Shown here piece after piece: positions 59,701 to 64,000 of a stretch of DNA of 64,000 nt; the stretch's first letter is position 1, and every line of letters begins with the position of its first letter. The notes beneath the pieces were generated by a model. It was not told the origin of the DNA. It saw only the letters and a list, made by a program, of their open reading frames with translations, and made no database searches. Position numbers and translations under genes: made by a program. The DNA comes from Annulohypoxylon bovei var. microspora (Eukaryota; Ascomycota; Sordariomycetes; Xylariales; Hypoxylaceae): the NCBI GenBank assembly GCA_022836615.1, contig MU405250.1:1-64000 (forward strand). Reading direction: 5' to 3'.

Positions 59701-60332
59701 GTGCATTGCATGGGTCCGTCGCCCGAACCCACCAGCCATCAGACATACTTTCCACATAACAGGCAAGACAGGTCATGGTTCTTAATCCAGCTCGTGCCTA
59801 GTCTAGCCCCCAGGCCCTGGTCAAACAAATCTGAGTATTACCAACCTTGGGTCTCCTCTTCTCTCTACCATCCCTTCTTTTTTTCTTCGTCTGTTTTTAT
59901 TTCCTCAACACCAACCAAGCTTATTGTACAGCCTCATCTACGTCGCCCCATAACAATCATCTACCCCATCGCGACTAAGACAAGATCGATAATTCACGAT
60001 TGCGCCTCTAATATTTTCGATCACCATTCCGTCTTCGTCTTCGTCTTCCTTTCCTTCCACACGACTATGCTCACTAGTGTCTAACGAGACCGTGCTAAGT
60101 CTCGTCTCGCTCGTGCAATTGGGTTGTGTGGGTGGGAGTATTCTCGTGTCTGAAGTCGATTAGGAGCCGAAGGGAGCTTACCGACAAAGTTGAAACATTC
60201 CGCGACATTCCATATACCATCTATTCACGAATAAAGTCGCGATAAACGCGCCACCGTATCACTTGTTGATATAATATTCACCCACTTTAATCTTGCGATA
60301 ATCCGCTTGCGCAGCGGTATCGTCATTTTACA
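53758..60332. other. 6.6-kb region, no convincing gene
   Basis: Between the UstYa-like gene and TUP1. Frames rarely exceed 80 codons. The best is 56715-56434 (minus, 93 codons), with pyrimidine-biased third positions but no recognisable motif. Others (54949-55134, 55808-56020, 59313-59732) are unconvincing. A 16-bp palindrome ACCTACCTAGGTAGGT lies at 56965-56980. The last kilobase contains a strong pyrimidine tract (59865-59930) and probably the TUP1 core promoter and leader, with a single 5-codon upstream ORF. Confidence 0.5.
60067..60084 (+). other. Upstream ORF in the TUP1 leader
   Basis: ATG CTC ACT AGT GTC TAA (MLTSV), about 250 nt before the main ATG. It is the only ATG between the 59.9-kb pyrimidine tract and the TUP1 start. 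It could lower or regulate TUP1 translation; function unproven. Confidence 0.35.
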
Positions 60333-62455
60333 ATGTCCATGTACCCACACCGCGGCTTGCCGCAAAATGCGGCGCGTCTGAACGAGCTACTTGATCAGAT
60401 CCGAACTGAATTTGATAACCAAGTCCGCATGAATGAAGGATACGAACAGCAGAGTAAGTCCCAAATAAAAATAACCTGCAATTTGTGACGGAGGCAGAGG
60501 AATAGTAGTGGTTGCTTGTTGCGCTTAACCAGGCCTATCAAACAACTATTTATTATTCGAGTCTAGCATCTGCACGCGACGGTATACTGACATCTCGTTA
60601 GTCCAGCAGCAAGTCCAAGAAGCTCAACTCATTCGTGAGAAAGTCTACCAGTTAGAACAGCAGCATATGAACATCAAAGCAAAGTAGGCAAATCCTATAA
60701 CAATTGCTCCAAAAATCATGGGGCTTGTTGCTAACCCCCACTACTTTAGGTATGAGGAGGAGATGGTTATACTCCGTCGTCAACTCGAAGCTGCGCGAGG
60801 AGGTGCCCCTCAACCTACTATACCTGGCCCCCCTCAACATGGTGGCCCTTCAGCGGGTCCTCCACCTCCTTCGATTGGCATGGGAAACAATCTATTCAGC
60901 GGTATCATGACCGGCCAGGGAGGCCAAGGCGGTGGCCTGCCACCACAGCCTACTCCCCAGGACCAAGCTCCTCCTGGACCTCAACATCATATGCCGCAGC
61001 CGCCTCCGGGACTTCAAGGACCACCTCCACCTCCGCCCCCACCTTCGCAACAGCCTCCCTTCCAGCAGCCTTACCAAGGACCGGCCCCAAACGGGTTCCC
61101 CGGCCAAGCGCCTCAGAACACAGCTTCGCCTGGGCCGGGAAAGCGTGGCATAGGTAGACCTCCGGCTGGCGGACCCGCTACTCCGCAGATAAACACTCCG
61201 ATGCCGTATGCTGGGCCTGGAGCTTCGCCGCAGGTTGCAAACCACCCGACCCCAGACCACAGAGCTATCCCTCCCCACCCTGGCCCGATGGTCAACAACG
61301 CTCTCGGCGACTTGGATGTGGAACGTCTTCCGGCACACGTCAAAAAGACTAGAGATGATTGGTTTGTGATCTTCAACCAGCACGTTCCTCGCATGCTTGA
61401 CGTTGATCTAGTTCACACACTGAACCACGAAAGTGTCGTGTGTTGTGTAAGATTCAGCCATGATGGCAAGTACGTCGCGACAGGATGCAATAGATCTGCT
61501 CAGATCTACGACGTTACCACGGGTGAAAAGGTGTGTGTCTTGCAAGATGAGAATGTAGACATCTCCGGAGATCTGTATATTCGAAGCGTCTGTTTCAGCC
61601 CCGATGGCAAGTATTTAGCCACTGGCGCTGAGGACAAGCTCATTCGCGTAAGTCGGCTTCCTTTTACCTCCCATACTTGCGCATCTTACTAAGTGAAATA
61701 GGTTTGGGATATTGCTAACCGCACAATTCGAAATACTTTTGCTGGCCATGAGCAAGACATTTATTCACTGGACTTCGCTCGAGACGGTCGAACAATCGCA
61801 TCCGGAAGCGGTGATAGAACCGTTCGACTTTGGGATATCGAGCAAGGCACAAACATGCTTACCCTGTCTATCGAGGACGGCGTTACCACCGTTGCCATTT
61901 CACCAGATACGAAATATGTAGCCGCTGGTTCGCTGGACAAGAGCGTTCGTGTTTGGGATATTCAACAAGGCTACCTTCTTGAGCGCCTTGAGGGACCTGA
62001 AGGCCACAAGGACAGCGTCTACTCCGTTGCATTCTCTCCTAATGGCAAGGATCTCGTGAGTGGTAGTCTGGACAAGACCATCAAGATGTGGGAGCTGTCA
62101 ACTCCTCGAGGCGTGTCGAACCCTGGGCCGAAGGGCGGCCGATGTGTCAAGACATTTGAGGGTCACCGAGTAAGTCTTAATAGTCTTAATATCGTCCTCA
62201 TATACTTCATCATGCTAATTAGACTAGGACTTCGTACTGAGTGTCGCTCTCACTCCCGATGCTAACTGGGTTATGTCGGGTTCCAAGGATCGTGGTGTCC
62301 AGTTCTGGGATCCTCGAACAGGCTTTACGCAACTCATGCTTCAAGGTCACAAGAACTCTGTCATATCTGTGGCTCCTAGCCCGACGGGCGGCTACTTTGC
62401 GACTGGTTCTGGTGATATGAGGGCACGTATCTGGTCCTATCGATCAATATCTTGA
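60333..62455 (+). CDS. rco-1: Transcriptional co-repressor TUP1/RCO-1 (WD40)
   Basis: Five exons, 60333..60453, 60602..60683, 60750..61647, 61702..62169 and 62228..62455, give 598 aa. The N-terminal MSMYPHRGLPQNAARLNELL through LIREKVYQLEQQHMNIKAKY is the coiled-coil tetramerisation domain. A Pro/Gln/Gly-rich linker spans about 90-215. Seven WD40 repeats follow, with typical blades such as YVAAGSLDKSVRVWDIQQG, SVAFSPNGKDLVSGSLDKT and ISVAPSPTGGYFATGSGDMR. With Ssn6/RCM-1 it represses many genes, controlling conidiation, carbon repression and morphogenesis (family knowledge). The first two introns (148 and 66 nt) split the coiled coil exactly as family alignment requires. Confidence 0.95.
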
Positions 62456-62996
62456 GAGGGGACGTCGACGATAGCCAACCAAGCCCTGGCTCAAGTGAAA
62501 ACTCCCAGTCCGGAACGTCCCACGCCTTTTATGGAGGCATGCACGAACTTTGACAACTAGTTTTTCCGTAGGGGAGAGCCTCCACATATGTTGTAGGGAT
62601 AGGCTCTAGTGTTTAGTTATCCTTTAGGGCTCAGGAAGGCTCTAATCTGTCCGAACTATGATTGATGCGGCCTTTAGGTCTTGTACCCCCTCTGACAATG
62701 CGAAGGGACGTCCTCAGACGATCATGAAGGTGTGGATATCAGGTGTACTTGGAGAGAACGGGGCAAGCCTTTTTTTGTAACGGTCTCCGTTGGCTGGCGA
62801 GGCTTAGAGGGCGCGGTTTTAATCTTACGTGATAACAACAAACGTATAGCCTGTGTCATTAGTATTGCTCAAAGAATTTCGCTAATAATGGAGAATCGGT
62901 GTGACAATGAACTAATGGTGTCTTGAAAATAGTAATTTCGTATGAAAATTTGAGTGTGGTAATGTATCTATTAAGATGCCACTGGTAGTCCTCGGC
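62456..62996. other. Convergent intergenic TUP1-RMP1
   Basis: 541 bp between two 3' ends. A 64-codon frame (62732-62926) is not convincing. No gene seen. Confidence 0.5.
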
Positions 62997-63990
62997 TCAA
63001 AAAAGGCCCTTGAAGAGATTGTCAAATTCATCGCCGCCTTTCTTGGTCTTTTTCTTTTTTGCTAGTTTCAACCCTTCTTTAGTAGCTGTATTATCCGCTC
63101 TCTTTGCTTTTCCTTTGGTGGCAGTACTGTGTTGTTTCTCTATAAACGTAGTGTCGCAGTTGTGGTTCAGGTTCTTTCTAGCGCTGTCAGGAACATTGGC
63201 GGACCCAGACTGATCTCCCTCTTCTGGTAGGATATTCTTCCTACGTAATTTCTCAGCTCTTGCCACTTGGTCCCTCGAGACTACAGCACCTATTTGCTGA
63301 CTAAGTGTCTTGGAAGTTCCATTGTGGCCTTGGAGAGGAGGCTCTTTACTGGTTGAACTGCTGGACTCTTTAACAGCTTTAATGCTACTAGCAAGCTCAT
63401 GCACTAGTAATGTGCTGCTGTCTCCTTCGCCAGCCGCTACAACCACCTCTCCTACCAGCTGGATGCAGGCTGCGTTCACCTGCGCCAGTGCGCCGAGCAG
63501 CACAACGCCCAATGTTGCGAATTGGTTGTCAGCTGTCAGTTGCGAGAAGGCGCTATTTATGGTTCATTAGCAAACCACACAAAAAACCCTACGTAATACA
63601 TAAGGTGAATATCAAGTCAACGTACATGTAGCATTTCGGAACCAACAAGTCTCGCAGCCACTTCACGTGATCGCGCACCTTTCTCTCCGCGCGGTTGTCA
63701 CTTTCATCGCCGCGCTTGCGCTTCTTGTTCTTCGACTTAGCAGCGGTGGCAGCCAAGTCAAGGAGTTCGTCGACCAGCTTCTCGACATGCCGCCGCAGCA
63801 TGCCGAAGGGGGCCCACCATGCTGCGCGCCGGTGCTGGTTCCGGTTGCGATGGTTGAAGCCACGGAGGACGGGCTGGAGGGGCTGCAGCTTGTCTAGCGC
63901 TTCTTCGTACTCGTCATTACTCCCGGTAGTATTATGGTTGCCAGGGGCGCCTGCAGCAGCGCTGCTCTGCGATGTGGGAACTGGTACCAT
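62997..63990 (-). CDS. rmp1: RNase MRP protein subunit RMP1 (start near window edge)
   Basis: Minus strand, exons 63990..63626 and 63552..62997, 306 aa; the 73-nt intron (GTACGT...AATAG, branch GCTAAT) joins LVPKCY to IAFSQLTADNQFATLGVVLL. The N-terminal half contains GFNHRNRNQHRRAAWWAPFG and MLRRHVEKLVDELLDL, the RMP1-type hallmark; the second part adds LLGALAQVNAACIQLVGE. The C-terminal half is basic and low-complexity, ending KKTKKGGDEFDNLFKGLF, a short acidic-hydrophobic tail typical of fungal RMP1. Rmp1 is specific to RNase MRP, which cleaves pre-rRNA in the nucleolus (family knowledge). The frame is open to the window end, so the N-terminus could extend further; the ATG at 63990 is the first in-frame choice visible. 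Confidence 0.8.
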
Positions 63991-64000
63991 CACATCGTTC

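Noticed and set aside
59313..59732. 139-codon reverse frame upstream of TUP1
   Set aside because: No codon bias or motif; overlaps the likely TUP1 promoter.

Overview
The window is eukaryotic nuclear DNA from a filamentous ascomycete (Pezizomycotina, most likely a Sordariomycete). Most genes carry 50-80 nt GT-AG introns with a CTAAC-like branch site just before the acceptor. The gene set (ERG3 sterol desaturase, RCO-1/TUP1, a UstYa-family protein, DUF2015, MDM34, eL28) is fungal. I cannot name the order or species. No bacterial-style operons, CRISPR arrays, rRNA or tRNA genes, or recognisable transposons were seen.

Layout. 0.3-17.8 kb is gene-dense: RPF1 (ribosome biogenesis), an ENT-type nucleoside transporter, IPK1, MDM34 (ERMES), YAF9 (YEATS reader), COQ11-like, SYF2 (spliceosome) and an unrecognised 558-codon gene. 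A 9.1-kb stretch without a convincing gene follows (17.8-26.9 kb), ended by an ECL1-type zinc protein with a leader of roughly 1 kb. After another 3.7-kb gap comes a six-exon gene for a GHKL/HSP90-fold ATPase-like protein (31.9-34.5 kb). 35-51.5 kb is gene-dense again: SWC2/YL1, an LLP/DUF2423 nucleolar protein, a SIZ/PIAS SUMO ligase, TRS33, cytosolic malate dehydrogenase, ribosomal protein eL28, a DUF2015 membrane protein and ERG3. A lone UstYa-like gene (52.8-53.8 kb) borders a 6.6-kb gap. The window ends with the TUP1/RCO-1 co-repressor and RMP1 (RNase MRP), the latter touching the window edge.

Most genes are housekeeping and are not functionally clustered. Two (YAF9 and SWC2) encode subunits of the SWR1 H2A.Z-deposition complex. 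SIZ1 and TUP1 also act in chromatin or transcription. Three (RPF1, the LLP-like protein, eL28) serve ribosome assembly.

The most interesting items are: (i) the GHKL ATPase-like protein, with intact N-box and G-box but no classical DxGxG; (ii) 68 sense codons with coding character and an AT-hook-like motif lying in frame beyond the YAF9 stop codon; (iii) the isolated UstYa-like gene; (iv) recurrent TACCTA/TAGGTA palindromes between genes. All exon boundaries were worked out by hand from splice signals, reading frame and family consensus, without transcript data.
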